From the NCBI RefSeq assembly GCF_011752975.1, contig NZ_VWWP01000003.1, positions 1 through 64,000 of the forward strand: 64,000 nt of DNA, read 5' to 3'. This document shows positions 37,152 to 45,677 of the stretch, piece by piece. Source of the DNA: Chryseobacterium sp. Tr-659 (GTDB lineage Bacteria > Bacteroidota > Bacteroidia > Flavobacteriales > Weeksellaceae). The notes under the pieces are model-generated. The model made no database searches, was not told where the DNA came from, and saw only the letters and a program-made list of their open reading frames with translations. A program made the position numbers and the translations under genes. The number at the start of each line of letters is the position of its first letter. Position 1 is the first letter of the stretch.

Positions 37152-37934
37152 TTATTCTTTAATAAATTTTTCTGAAAACCTGATCCCGGCCTCATTTTTC
37201 ATAACCAGAAAATAAACTCCCTTCACTAAACCGGAAATATCGATTTCAGACAAGACTCCATTTACGGAGAGTACTTTTTGACCTGCTTCATTCATAATTT
37301 CCGCCTCTGTTTTTTTTCCTGAGCCTTTTATATACAAATGGTTTTTAACCGGATTAGGGTAAATCCCCAGTATTTTTGACGGCTGTACCTCTAACGTGGA
37401 AAGCGTTGATTGACTCACTGCAATATTATCAATTAACAAAACACCCGCAAACATTCCCACGTACTCTGTAGTAAGATTAAAACCAAAATAATAAACTCCT
37501 GTAGCCGAAGGAGTAATTGCAAAGGATACCGGCATAGCAGAACTGTTAGTCACGGAAGAAAAAGTCTGAATCATATTTGTCATAGAAGTATCCACTGGTG
37601 AAGTGCCATACGCCACCTTAAAACTTTGCGGACTTGCAGTACGTTTGTAATCAAGTGCAAGTGTATAAGTTTTTCCAGCTTCCAGATTAACCCCCTGAGT
37701 ATAAAACCAGGAGTTGGCTGTTTCATAATTATTGGAAATCGTTAAAACACCTGCGGAAGAAACCTTCCAAACATGCGGAGTAATCTGTTGGGTTGAAGTA
37801 CATGCAGGAATCGTTCCGGCAGCAGTTTGCCCAAAATTTTCAATATAAGGTACATCTACAGCATTACACTGAGCATAAAATACAGACGGCAGAAAGCTCA
37901 TCATAAGATAAAGAAAACATACTATTAATTTCAT
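37152..37934 (-). CDS. Secreted protein with T9SS type A sorting domain
   Basis: A 260-residue protein with a signal peptide (about 1-21, ending VFYA), a jelly-roll-like adhesin region (about 22-185, with CTSTQQITPHVWKVSSAG and TYTLALDYKRT) and a C-terminal type A sorting domain (about 187-260: LGIYPNPVKNHLYIKG, then GVYFLVMKNEAGIRFSEKFIKE). The tail directs export through the type IX system to the cell surface or medium. The N-terminal region resembles choice-of-anchor or carbohydrate-binding-like modules without an evident catalytic domain. A TAATTTTG element lies about 25 bases before the ATG on its strand. Confidence 0.88.
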   Translation of the reverse strand: MKLIVCFLYLMMSFLPSVFYAQCNAVDVPYIENFGQTAAGTIPACTSTQQITPHVWKVSSAGVLTISNNYETANSWFYTQGVNLEAGKTYTLALDYKRTASPQSFKVAYGTSPVDTSMTNMIQTFSSVTNSSAMPVSFAITPSATGVYYFGFNLTTEYVGMFAGVLLIDNIAVSQSTLSTLEVQPSKILGIYPNPVKNHLYIKGSGKKTEAEIMNEAGQKVLSVNGVLSEIDISGLVKGVYFLVMKNEAGIRFSEKFIKE

Positions 37935-38452
37935 ATTGTGCTTTTTTAATTAAATAACAAAATTAAAAATCAAACAACAACAATATAAAATATTAACATA
38001 TTTTAACTAAAAATATATAAAATAAAATCCTAAAATTATCATATAATGTTTTAAAAAAAACGAACAAGACCACAATAAAGATTCAAAATAAAGAACGAAA
38101 TATACAAATACCTAAATTTCAAAGAATTCCATACTTATGATTTGTTTGCTTTTCACTTCTAAACTGGCAGTTGAATTTTAAGGTATAAAAACAAGCCAAT
38201 CTTTTTAGCTCAATAAAAAAGACAGATCCTCAACAGTTATTTGAGAATTATTTAATATCAAATCATCTTAATCTGGATTGATTTTCTGTTCATATACCTG
38301 ATATTATCCAATAGCAAAAGGTAAAAAGTAATTTTCTTTCATAATCATTTTAAAACCGGGAGTGCGAAGATGTCCAATTTTTAACAATTATTAAGTCAAA
38401 ATCCCCTACCTCTTCTGTTCAGTATGCTATTTTTTTTCCTTATTTTTGTGAA
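37935..38452. other. AT-rich intergenic region upstream of recJ
   Basis: 518 bases between the divergent T9SS-substrate gene and recJ. No open frame of note, RNA gene or repeat was seen. It holds a TAATTTTG element for the T9SS gene near its left end and TATTTTTG at 38441-38448 near recJ. The rest is AT-rich without visible structure. Confidence 0.6.
38441..38448 (+). promoter_or_regulatory. -7 element immediately before recJ
   Basis: TATTTTTG ends only 4 bases before the recJ ATG. If this is the promoter, the transcript would start at or just before the start codon, giving a leaderless or nearly leaderless mRNA. The -33 region has TTC rather than TTG. Confidence 0.4.
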
Positions 38453-40165
38453 ATGAGTCAAAAATGGATTTACAAGCCCGAACCCGATGAGGAAGTTGTG
38501 GACAGACTAAGTTCGTCACTTGGTTTTGGTACTTTTGAATCTAAACTTCTCGTTTTAAGAGGAATTGACAATTATCAAAAGGCCAGAGAATTTTTCAAAC
38601 CGAACCTTAACGATATCCATAATCCATTTTTAATGGCAGACATGCAGAAAGCGGTAGAGCGCATTGCAACTGCAATTGAAAATGGGGAGAAAATATTGGT
38701 ATACGGTGACTATGACGTGGACGGAACCACGGCTGTTGCTTTGATGTACCTCTATCTCAGCAAAATTGTTGAAAAAAAATACCTTGATTATTATATTCCG
38801 GACAGGAACTCTGAAGGCTACGGAATTTCCACAGAAGGAATTGATTTTGCCAAAGAGAATGGTTTTTCATTAATCATTGCTCTGGACTGTGGAATTAAGG
38901 CACTTGACATGATCAATTATGCTACTGGTCTGGGCATAGATTTCATTATCTGCGACCATCACCTTCCGGGCGAAGAAATTCCTAATGCAGCAGCGGTATT
39001 AGACCCTAAAAGAAGTGACTGCCGGTATCCTTTCAAAGAACTTTCAGGATGCGGTGTGGGCTTTAAGCTTTGTCAGGGGCTGAATACCATCTATAAAATT
39101 CCGGAATCTGAATTATTTGAACTTACAGATCTTCTTGCGATTTCTATTGCAGCAGATATTGTTTCTATGACCGGAGAAAACAGGGTTTTGGCCAAAATGG
39201 GATTAAAGATCCTCAGAAAGACCAGAAATATGGGATTAAGATTGCTAATTCCTGAAGATAAACTTTCTCATTTTGAAATTTCAAATATTGTTTTTGAAAT
39301 TGCCCCTAAGATTAATGCTGCCGGAAGAATTTCACATGGTAAGGCTGCGGTAGAGCTTATGGTTTCTGATAACCTTAAGCATGCCAATCAGATCGTTAAT
39401 GACATTATGAACCTCAACGATGAAAGGCGTGAACTGGATATGAATTCTACCCTTTCCGCCTTAAATCAAATTATAGAATCCCAGCAGGAAACCAAACATA
39501 CCACCATTGTTTATCATCCTGAATGGAATAAAGGGGTGATTGGTATTGTAGCTTCCAGACTTATTGAAACCTATTATAAACCCACCTTGGTATTTACTGA
39601 CGGAAATAATGGCGAAATGGTAGCTTCCGCAAGATCTGTTTCGGATTTTGATGTACATGAAGCTCTTGATATGTGTTCTGAATACTTTTTAAAGTTTGGG
39701 GGACATCACGCTGCGGCAGGACTTTCTATGGAAAAGGACAAATTCGATGCCTTTAAAGAAAAGTTTGAAAGAATTGTTTCTGAAAAGATCCAGGATCATC
39801 AGAAGGAGCCTTCCATATCCATTGATACTGAAATCAAAGTTGATGAGATCAACAGAGAGTTTATCAATTTCCACAGAAAACTGGCTCCATTTGGTCCTCA
39901 TAATATGAAGCCTATTTTCACCTTGACAGATCAGAAACTGTCGGGTTACGTAAAAACTATGGGAAAAGATAACAATCACCTTAAATTTTACATCAGACAA
40001 GAGGCTACGGGACGAAATATTGAATGTGTCGGCTTCAAACTCGGGCAGTTTGTGGAAGATTTTAAAACCAAGAATTTCGATCTTGCTTTCACTTTAGAAG
40101 AAAATCACTGGAAAGGCAATGTCACTCATTATCTTAATATCAAGGATGTAAAATTCAGGGATTAA
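38453..40165 (+). CDS. recJ: Single-stranded-DNA-specific exonuclease RecJ
   Basis: 5'-3' exonuclease in recombination and mismatch repair. It has 570 residues, normal for RecJ. DHH-superfamily motifs are visible: YGDYDVDGTTAV, ALDCGIKA, CDHHLPGEEIP and, in the DHHA1 part, KFGGHHAAAGLSM. NAAGRISHG and WNKGVIGIVASRL are also typical. It ends in the OB-like C-terminal region. It is the first gene of a plus-strand run with nadD and a DUF3817 gene. Confidence 0.96.
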   Translation: MSQKWIYKPEPDEEVVDRLSSSLGFGTFESKLLVLRGIDNYQKAREFFKPNLNDIHNPFLMADMQKAVERIATAIENGEKILVYGDYDVDGTTAVALMYLYLSKIVEKKYLDYYIPDRNSEGYGISTEGIDFAKENGFSLIIALDCGIKALDMINYATGLGIDFIICDHHLPGEEIPNAAAVLDPKRSDCRYPFKELSGCGVGFKLCQGLNTIYKIPESELFELTDLLAISIAADIVSMTGENRVLAKMGLKILRKTRNMGLRLLIPEDKLSHFEISNIVFEIAPKINAAGRISHGKAAVELMVSDNLKHANQIVNDIMNLNDERRELDMNSTLSALNQIIESQQETKHTTIVYHPEWNKGVIGIVASRLIETYYKPTLVFTDGNNGEMVASARSVSDFDVHEALDMCSEYFLKFGGHHAAAGLSMEKDKFDAFKEKFERIVSEKIQDHQKEPSISIDTEIKVDEINREFINFHRKLAPFGPHNMKPIFTLTDQKLSGYVKTMGKDNNHLKFYIRQEATGRNIECVGFKLGQFVEDFKTKNFDLAFTLEENHWKGNVTHYLNIKDVKFRD

Positions 40166-40208
40166 TTTTACTGCCTTGCCTTTTGTCCATCATCTGCTAT
40201 CTAAACAA

Positions 40209-40793
40209 ATGAAAAAAATCGGTTTATTTTTCGGATCTTTTAATCCTATTCATATCGGACATCTTATTCTGGCTAATTATATTCTGGAAAATTCTGATAT
40301 GGATGAACTTTGGTTTGTAGTAAGCCCTCAAAATCCCTTTAAAGACAAAAAATCTTTACTGAAGGATCATAACAGACTGGATATGGTTCAGCTCGCAGTA
40401 AAGAACTACCCGAATATGAGAGCTTCCAATGTAGAGTTTACTCTTCCTAAACCAAGCTACACAATTGATACACTTACTTATCTTCATGAAAAATATTCTG
40501 ATTATTCTTTCAGTCTCATTATGGGAGAAGATAACCTGAAAAGTCTTCACAAGTGGAAAAACTCTGATGTACTGATAAAAAACCATCATATTATTGTGTA
40601 TCCGAGAGTATTTGACGGGGAACAGAAGGATTCGGAATATTTGCAGCATGAAAACATCTCCCTGATCAAGGCTCCTGTTATTGAGCTTTCTGCCACCGAA
40701 ATTCGTAATATGATCAGAGACGGAAAAAATGTAAGGCCAATGCTCCCTCCTGAAGTTTTTGAATATTTGGATGGAAGCAGCTTTTATAAGTAA
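40209..40793 (+). CDS. nadD: Nicotinate-nucleotide adenylyltransferase
   Basis: Converts nicotinate mononucleotide to deamido-NAD in NAD synthesis. The start is the ATG of MKKIGLFFGSFNPIHIGHL; the frame runs 11 codons further upstream but without homologous sequence. The nucleotidyltransferase signature GSFNPIHIGH and the C-terminal ISLIKAPVIELSATEIRNMI (SxTxxR type) are present. The length is 194 residues, normal. It lies 43 bases after recJ, probably cotranscribed. Confidence 0.95.
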   Translation: MKKIGLFFGSFNPIHIGHLILANYILENSDMDELWFVVSPQNPFKDKKSLLKDHNRLDMVQLAVKNYPNMRASNVEFTLPKPSYTIDTLTYLHEKYSDYSFSLIMGEDNLKSLHKWKNSDVLIKNHHIIVYPRVFDGEQKDSEYLQHENISLIKAPVIELSATEIRNMIRDGKNVRPMLPPEVFEYLDGSSFYK

Positions 40794-40877
40794 TTTTGCC
40801 AATCAGAAATCAAAAGTTAGAAACTGAAAGTTGGAGAGAGCCTCTTAACTTTTAACTCTCAACTCATAGGTAAAGAC

Positions 40878-41219
40878 ATGAACTTTATAGACAATTTTTT
40901 TTCAAAATACCCACAGGACAAAATCATCAAATGGTTTAAACAGATTTGTATTGCCGAAGCCATCACCTGCTTTCTGCTGTATGGTATCGCCATGATCTGG
41001 AAAAGATATGATGATGAAGGCCTTCTTCCTACTATTTTTATAATTGTTGTGGGAAATATTCATGGCCTGTTTTTCACGCTTTATCTTTTATTTTGTCTTC
41101 CGGTACGAAAAATTTTCAAATGGGATGATGAAGATTTTGTTTTTGCTTTATTAGCTGCATTCTTCCCTTTCGCAACCATTTGGGTGGATAAAAAACTAGC
41201 TCGATTCGATAGAGAATAA
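40878..41219 (+). CDS. DUF3817 membrane protein
   Basis: A 113-residue integral-membrane protein with three hydrophobic segments (about 24-42, 50-72 and 88-102) separated by charged loops; FKQICIAEAITCFLLYGIAMIWK and GNIHGLFFTLYLLFCL match the DUF3817 family. Function unknown. It lies 84 bases after nadD; the gap contains a weak inverted repeat of AGTTGGAGAG / CTCTCAACT type. Confidence 0.82.
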   Translation: MNFIDNFFSKYPQDKIIKWFKQICIAEAITCFLLYGIAMIWKRYDDEGLLPTIFIIVVGNIHGLFFTLYLLFCLPVRKIFKWDDEDFVFALLAAFFPFATIWVDKKLARFDRE

Positions 41220-41230
41220 AAATACAGCAT

Positions 41231-41257
41231 AAAAAAAGGACCTTTCCGGTCCTTTTC
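41231..41257. terminator. Bidirectional terminator after the DUF3817 gene
   Basis: AAAAGGACC (41234-41242) pairs with GGTCCTTTT (41248-41256), with A run before and T run after. It serves the DUF3817 gene and the convergent lipoprotein gene. Confidence 0.9.
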
Positions 41258-41271
41258 ATTTTTTAGTAATA

Positions 41272-43053
41272 CTACAAATCTCTTTTCACATGTCCTGTTA
41301 CCGTTAAGGTATGATTACCTGAACTATTGGTATACGTTCCGTTAACTGTAAAATCAATATAATCTCCTACTGCTCCAAAAGAGTTTATGCTGACCACCAA
41401 ATTTCCGTTATTTGATGTAACAGCTCCTCCTTGAAATTCAAACATGTACCCTGTAGTAAAACTTGCCACAACTCCCGACATATTGCTTTGAGTCATATAA
41501 AAGGAAGGTCCGGCAGGATTCATTGAATTTATTCTCAATTGTTTTGTTGGAACAGCAGGCGATGTAGGGACAAGTCCGCCCCACAGTGCATTGAACGATC
41601 CCAATATATGGTTGACAGGCTGATTATCTATTTTATAACTTATATATTCACTCACAGCATTACAAACTATAATGTCACCCAAATTTATCGTATTGGATGA
41701 TGCTGTGAAATTAACTTCGTTGGTTGTCTGAAAATTAACATTATCAAATCCTTCATACGTAAATTGAGGATTGGCTGCGCATGAATAGGTATTAAATGTA
41801 AAACTTCCATTACTGTTTACCGGTAAAGAAATATACTGGAAATAGTTTGTAATTGTTGCAGGTCTCAATAAAACATACCCATCAGTCACATTCGCATTGG
41901 TGCACGTTTTCAGATTTCCCTGAATTGTATAACTGGTAGATGAAGCAGGGTTTACAATAATATCTGCGATTGTTGTAACTATTCCGGCAGAAAAAGGGCC
42001 AACATTGGATGTATAAATTACATTATTACAAACATCATAAACTTTCAGGACAAGCACTTCGCCTGCAGGAACAATTCCGGAAACCATTCCTGTATTATCT
42101 GTAATTCCGGAAGTTTCATAGGCCTGGGAATTTCTCTTGAGTGTTACTTTAAGATTGGGTAACACCTGCCCTGCCGTATTTTTCAATGTTACTTTCATGG
42201 TTGCCTGTTCAAACTGGGCATCACAGTTCCACCAGGAAAAATGGCTCACTGTTCCTACATAAGCATTGCCAATCTTTGTGGCTGAGCCTTCTTCCTTCCA
42301 TATGCCTGTCTCTTCATTATAGGCCCACAGTGGAATTGTACCTGGTGAACTGGAAGCTTGTGTGGCATCTACCGGAACTGTAATTTCCGCTGTATGTCCA
42401 TTTGCAATCTGAAGATTTTGTCCTGAACTTCCTGTTAATTGTACATGCAACATTCCAAAAGTTTCCATCACTCTGGTATTTCCTCCTGAATTGGCAGCCA
42501 AAAATGATCCCGGCATTAATTCATTAAGATATTTGTTGGAGGGTGCCAGATGAAAAACAGCTACATCCACATGACCAGAGTAAGCATTGCCGTTTGCGTC
42601 TTTAAAGCTTCCGTCAAATTTCACCTTGGTTCCGTTGGGCAATGAAACAGTGGCTACTGATCCCGTTGAAATTGTAGAAGTCGTAACTGCAGGAATCATC
42701 ATAATATTTATTTGATTTGTTCCGTTGGTTGGAACCATCACTCTCGATGCATTCACGTAACCGGGCTTTGTCACTTTTATGTGCGCAAAGTTTTCTTTTA
42801 CCAAAGCATTTTTAAATGTAAAAAAACCTTTAAGATTGGTTGTTGTGTTATTTGTTCCTATTGTAACAGCTGCGCCTGAAACCGGGAGTCCGTTTATATC
42901 AAGAACTACACCCTGAAAATTTTTTTGGGTACTATTTCCAAAATTATAATTAGACGAGGAATTGGACGAGTTATTTTCTATTTCTAAGAAAGAATCATTT
43001 TTACATGAAAACAATAGCAAAAACAATAAGAATAAGGGGTAAAATTTTCTCAT
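41272..43053 (-). CDS. Carboxypeptidase-like regulatory domain lipoprotein
   Basis: A 593-residue lipoprotein. The signal peptide ends in LLLFSC (lipobox Cys at 17). A carboxypeptidase-D regulatory-like beta-sandwich follows (about 48-115, QGVVLDINGLPVSGAAVTIG). The middle (about 130-270) resembles a repeated beta-rich segment with GTKVKFDGSFKDANGNAYSGHVDVAVFH. A second Ig-like part (285-370) and an uncharacterised C-terminal region follow. There are no catalytic residues; it is probably an outer-membrane surface or periplasmic binding protein. It is divergent from the paralogous receptor pair across a 320-base region. Confidence 0.82.
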   Translation of the reverse strand: MRKFYPLFLLFLLLFSCKNDSFLEIENNSSNSSSNYNFGNSTQKNFQGVVLDINGLPVSGAAVTIGTNNTTTNLKGFFTFKNALVKENFAHIKVTKPGYVNASRVMVPTNGTNQINIMMIPAVTTSTISTGSVATVSLPNGTKVKFDGSFKDANGNAYSGHVDVAVFHLAPSNKYLNELMPGSFLAANSGGNTRVMETFGMLHVQLTGSSGQNLQIANGHTAEITVPVDATQASSSPGTIPLWAYNEETGIWKEEGSATKIGNAYVGTVSHFSWWNCDAQFEQATMKVTLKNTAGQVLPNLKVTLKRNSQAYETSGITDNTGMVSGIVPAGEVLVLKVYDVCNNVIYTSNVGPFSAGIVTTIADIIVNPASSTSYTIQGNLKTCTNANVTDGYVLLRPATITNYFQYISLPVNSNGSFTFNTYSCAANPQFTYEGFDNVNFQTTNEVNFTASSNTINLGDIIVCNAVSEYISYKIDNQPVNHILGSFNALWGGLVPTSPAVPTKQLRINSMNPAGPSFYMTQSNMSGVVASFTTGYMFEFQGGAVTSNNGNLVVSINSFGAVGDYIDFTVNGTYTNSSGNHTLTVTGHVKRDL

Positions 43054-43373
43054 ATGGTATTAGTTTTTAGTTTTTACTAAATTAATAATAATATAAATAC
43101 CGTAGAAATTCTTTATTCTTTTCATTAGTTTTTTTTAAACTTAATTAATTTTCTATCCCCCATGTAACAAATTTATGGGCTAAGTTGTCTTATTATACAG
43201 AAAGTTCAAGTTATCAAAATTTTTAACATGAATTTTTAATAACTGTAAATCAAGCACTTACATTTAATTATAAATATTTTTAAGTACTTTGTATTGCATA
43301 ATACTAAATTTATTATATATCTTTGTAATGTTAAATAACAAACGATACAAGCTATTAATTAAAAAATAATATC
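43054..43373. other. Divergent intergenic region between lipoprotein and receptor pair
   Basis: 320 AT-rich bases. It contains the good plus-strand promoter listed at 43294-43325 and, on the minus strand, a TAAATTTG element at about 43171-43178 for the lipoprotein gene without a proper TTG. No ORF or RNA structure was seen. Confidence 0.6.
43294..43325 (+). promoter_or_regulatory. Promoter of the tandem receptor genes
   Basis: TTG (43294-43296), 21 bases, then TATCTTTG (43318-43325), a full match to the Bacteroidota promoter pattern, about 48 bases before the first ATG. Confidence 0.7.
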
Positions 43374-45635
43374 ATGAAAACTCAAATTCTTATTGCAGCT
43401 CTATTTTTCAGCGGACTTGTTACCGCTCAACAAAAAAAAGACAGTTTGAAAGTGAATTCTATTGAGGCCGTTAATATCAAGAAGCAGGTTTTCAAAAAAC
43501 AAGGTGACCGCTTAGTATATGATGTAGCTTCTTCACCTATTGCTAAAGGGACTAATACCTTTAATCTTTTAAAACAGACTCCGATGATTTCCAGTATAGA
43601 TGGAAAAACATTAAAAATTCTAGGGAAATCGGATGCTGTCATTTACATCAATAACAAAAAAACGAATATGGATGCTGAAGCATTGATCGAAATGCTGAAA
43701 GCTACTCCATCTGAAGATATACAGAAAATTGAAGTCATTACTGTTCCCGGAAGTGAGTTCCAGGTTGAGTCTACTGAAGGTGTGATCAATATTGTAATGA
43801 AAAAGAGTAAGAACAATGGTTACAATGGGACATTGAAAATGCAGAATGAGCAAGCTTACTATAACAATCCCAATGCAGGAGCTTCATTCAATTTCAGACA
43901 GGGAAAATGGTCCGGAAATTCAAATTTCAGAACAGGAAGCTGGACAGAAAGACAAAAATATACTTTATCCAACGGGGATCCTACGTTCAGAAATGAATCT
44001 TACGGATATAATGATGATCCTAATATGACTTATGCCGGAGGCTTCAATATTGATTATGAGATCAGTAAAAAGCAGAGTTTAGGATTCTCTTATAATATGA
44101 GATATAATAAAAGTTTCAACTCCATTCTGGATATCACGAACTGGCAGAATGGTGTTCTTACTAACAATACTATAAATCATGAGGATGCACAGACAAGGAA
44201 TCACTCTTTTAATTTAAATTATGAAATCAAAACAGATTCTTTGGGCAGCAAACTTACCTCAAACGTTTCTTATTTATGGTTCAACAGGGATAAAGTAAGC
44301 TTTAATGAAAGTTTTCCATTGAATAATGATCCAAACAATAGATATTCTGCTTTACATCAATCGGTTCCACAAATCATCAACAACTATGCGGCCAATATTG
44401 ATTATCTGAAGAAAACAGCTAAAGGCGAAACATGGTTAATGGGAGTCAGCTATAACCGAACGAATACAGATAATGATACTAAACAGGACAAATATCAGAA
44501 TGGTGATTTTGTAGAGGATCCAGCGCAAACCAATCATTTTATTTATAAGGAAAATATTTTAGGAATTTATTTGAATTACGAAAGAAAACTGAGTGAGAAG
44601 CTATCAGGGAAAATAGGAGCCCGTTATGAAATGACAAGAAGCACAGGAGATATTCTTAATAAAACAGGCTTTGAGAGAAATTATAATAACCTTCTGCCGT
44701 ATCTGAACCTGAATTACGCAGTTAATGATAATCATAACTTAAGCTATACTTTCTCCAGCAGAATCAGAAGGCCAAGATTCTGGGAACTGAATCCTTCCAG
44801 GACCTACTTCACTCCTACCAATTACACGCAGAACAATCCTTTTATACTGGCTTCCAAATTTTATAATCAGGAGCTTAATTATATGTACAAAAATGCATTC
44901 TATGCTAATCTGAGTTTTAATATCGTGGAAGATGCTTCTGCTTCGGATCTGCTTCCGCTACAAGGAAAAGTGACTGGTCCTGATACAGATGAGAATGGTA
45001 ATATACGCTATGATGACAACGGAAATATAATCATGAAAACAACAAAGTTTTTAAGATATATAAGAACGAATTATGGTAAAAACAGGGAACTTGCTTTAAC
45101 ACTTGGTATGAACAAATCCTGGTTCAAAGATATCTGGACAACCAATTATTCTGTTAACCTGAGATATGTAAAATACAGCGGTGCAGTGTTAGAAGATCCA
45201 ACTTCCCAACCTGCTCCTCTGGAAACGGAAGAATTGGAACCATACATTGTTGATGTGAAGAACTACAATATGTCTGTTACCCTTAATAATATTGTCAGAT
45301 TATCATCTAAAAAAGACTGGTATTTAGGTGTTAATTACTATTTCTCAAGTAAAGATGCTATGGAAGGAGGGGCTATTGGAGTAAGACAAAGTGTTGATCT
45401 GAGCCTGAAAAAAATTATAGGTGACTGGACTCTCGTGGCAGAAGTAAATGACCTGTTTAACCAAAGTTTTTACAGAGTTCGCGGGGTACAGCCTAAAGGA
45501 GTATATAATAATATTACCAACTTCAATTACCCAAGATTAATAAGCATTGGAGCTACTTATAATTTCGGAAATCAGAAACTGAAAAAAGCAAGGGAAATGA
45601 AATCAGCGAATGATGCTGTAAAATCAAGAACCTAA
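43374..45635 (+). CDS. Outer-membrane beta-barrel receptor (first of a paralogous pair)
   Basis: A 753-residue outer-membrane protein of the TonB-dependent-receptor-like type (outer membrane beta-barrel family, no carboxypeptidase-like N-domain). Signal peptide 1-18; the plug starts at once (RLVYDVASSPIAKGTNTFNLL, then IEVITVPGSEFQVESTEGVINIV) and the long barrel follows with NPFILASKFYNQELNYMYKN and ends GATYNFGNQKL plus a short basic tail. The ligand is unknown. The next gene is a close paralogue 42 bases downstream, from a tandem duplication; both follow the promoter at 43294. Confidence 0.9.
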   Translation: MKTQILIAALFFSGLVTAQQKKDSLKVNSIEAVNIKKQVFKKQGDRLVYDVASSPIAKGTNTFNLLKQTPMISSIDGKTLKILGKSDAVIYINNKKTNMDAEALIEMLKATPSEDIQKIEVITVPGSEFQVESTEGVINIVMKKSKNNGYNGTLKMQNEQAYYNNPNAGASFNFRQGKWSGNSNFRTGSWTERQKYTLSNGDPTFRNESYGYNDDPNMTYAGGFNIDYEISKKQSLGFSYNMRYNKSFNSILDITNWQNGVLTNNTINHEDAQTRNHSFNLNYEIKTDSLGSKLTSNVSYLWFNRDKVSFNESFPLNNDPNNRYSALHQSVPQIINNYAANIDYLKKTAKGETWLMGVSYNRTNTDNDTKQDKYQNGDFVEDPAQTNHFIYKENILGIYLNYERKLSEKLSGKIGARYEMTRSTGDILNKTGFERNYNNLLPYLNLNYAVNDNHNLSYTFSSRIRRPRFWELNPSRTYFTPTNYTQNNPFILASKFYNQELNYMYKNAFYANLSFNIVEDASASDLLPLQGKVTGPDTDENGNIRYDDNGNIIMKTTKFLRYIRTNYGKNRELALTLGMNKSWFKDIWTTNYSVNLRYVKYSGAVLEDPTSQPAPLETEELEPYIVDVKNYNMSVTLNNIVRLSSKKDWYLGVNYYFSSKDAMEGGAIGVRQSVDLSLKKIIGDWTLVAEVNDLFNQSFYRVRGVQPKGVYNNITNFNYPRLISIGATYNFGNQKLKKAREMKSANDAVKSRT

Positions 45636-45677
45636 TCTATATCACTTATTACATCAATCACTCTTAAATAGACCATC

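Noticed and set aside
40801..40877. Imperfect inverted repeat and low-complexity text between nadD and DUF3817
   Set aside because: Repeats of AAGTTAGAAACTGAAAGTT type occur also near 59930-60000. They look like low-complexity drift, with no T tract for a terminator.
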